Assembly (NCBI GenBank): GCA_910586745.1
Contig: CAJUJZ010000133.1
Location: forward strand, 1-6,036
Length of the DNA stretch: 6,036 nt
Source: an uncultured Mucispirillum sp.
GTDB lineage: Bacteria; Chrysiogenota; Deferribacteres; Deferribacterales; Mucispirillaceae
Direction of reading: 5' to 3'
Part shown: positions 5,803-6,036 of the stretch, one piece after another
Layout of the letters: every line of letters starts with the position of its first letter
How positions within the stretch are numbered: position 1 is the first letter of the stretch
Notes under the pieces: model-generated
The model's database searches: none
Seen by the model: only the letters and a program-made list of their open reading frames with translations
Told to the model about the DNA's origin: nothing
Made by a program: the position numbers and the translations under genes

Positions 5803-5815
5803 GCTTAAATTGCAA
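5787..5815 (-). promoter_or_regulatory. Promoter of the mutase gene
   Basis: On the minus strand, TTGCAA (5810-5815, four of six consensus bases), a 17-base spacer and GATAAT (5787-5792, five of six) form a sigma70-type promoter. The start would be near 5780, giving a leader of about 24 bases that includes the GAGGT ribosome binding site. The gene therefore appears to be transcribed alone from here. Confidence 0.55.
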
Positions 5816-6036
5816 TAATTATTTTTAAAAATTATGGTAATAACCGCAGTTTTTAATTTTATAACTGCTTTATGAAATAAACAACTTAATCATATATTAA
5901 CATAAAAAATAGAAAAGTGGTAGCATAAATATAGTTAATACTGTGAAAATTTTTGGTAAATTCTAAAAACGATTGCAACATTTTAAGCAGAAGTTTTAAG
6001 TTCTCATAAAATATATCATTAGCCGATTTATAATTA
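5816..6036. other. AT-rich intergenic region upstream of the mutase promoter
   Basis: No gene is supportable. The stretch contains a perfect palindrome ATTTTT/AAAAAT at 5821-5832 and a pair of arms GCAGTT (5846-5851) and AACTGC (5863-5868) with an 11-base spacer, both possible regulator sites or chance structures. A TATAAT at 6029-6034 on the plus strand lacks a -35 box; it could belong to a gene beyond the window. Confidence 0.5.

Overview
The window is 6 kb of AT-rich bacterial chromosome with compact genes and clear Shine-Dalgarno and sigma70-type signals. The mix of genes (a stand-alone catalytic subunit of methylmalonyl-CoA mutase, a viroplasmin-type RNase H, a lipoprotein of unrecognised family) would suit a low-GC, Gram-negative-type anaerobe such as a Deferribacterota member (Mucispirillum-like). 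That placement is an inference from gene style, not a sequence match.

Layout from left to right. Bases 1-457 are very AT-rich and non-coding (6 G/C in the first 60 bases). A plus-strand gene at 458-1630 encodes a two-part protein: an N-terminal zinc-ribbon/HEPN-type region and a C-terminal RES domain (NAD+-degrading toxin family). No antitoxin is visible beside it. A 236-base gap follows, with several hairpins and a bidirectional terminator. Next, on the minus strand, come a tRNA-Leu(CAA) with its own strong promoter (1867-1948), an RNase H (2007-2606) and a small two-helix membrane protein (2652-3008), the last two possibly co-transcribed. A divergent intergenic region with a 13-bp direct repeat leads to a plus-strand lipoprotein gene (3163-4041). 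A strong bidirectional terminator separates it from the convergent methylmalonyl-CoA mutase large subunit (4116-5756, minus). The mutase promoter at 5787-5815 has its -10 box exactly inside the loop of a perfect 10-bp inverted repeat, a good operator candidate.

How the parts relate. The right side looks like ordinary core genome: metabolism, tRNA and nucleic-acid maintenance, each unit with its own promoter and terminator. The left part, beyond the 3' end of the tRNA, is AT-richer and carries the RES toxin-like gene, as expected of accessory DNA inserted at a tRNA 3' end. The integrase and matching att repeat needed to prove this are not in the window. The most rewarding leads are the orphan HEPN-RES protein, the mutase operator and the three-fold LSED motif in the lipoprotein.
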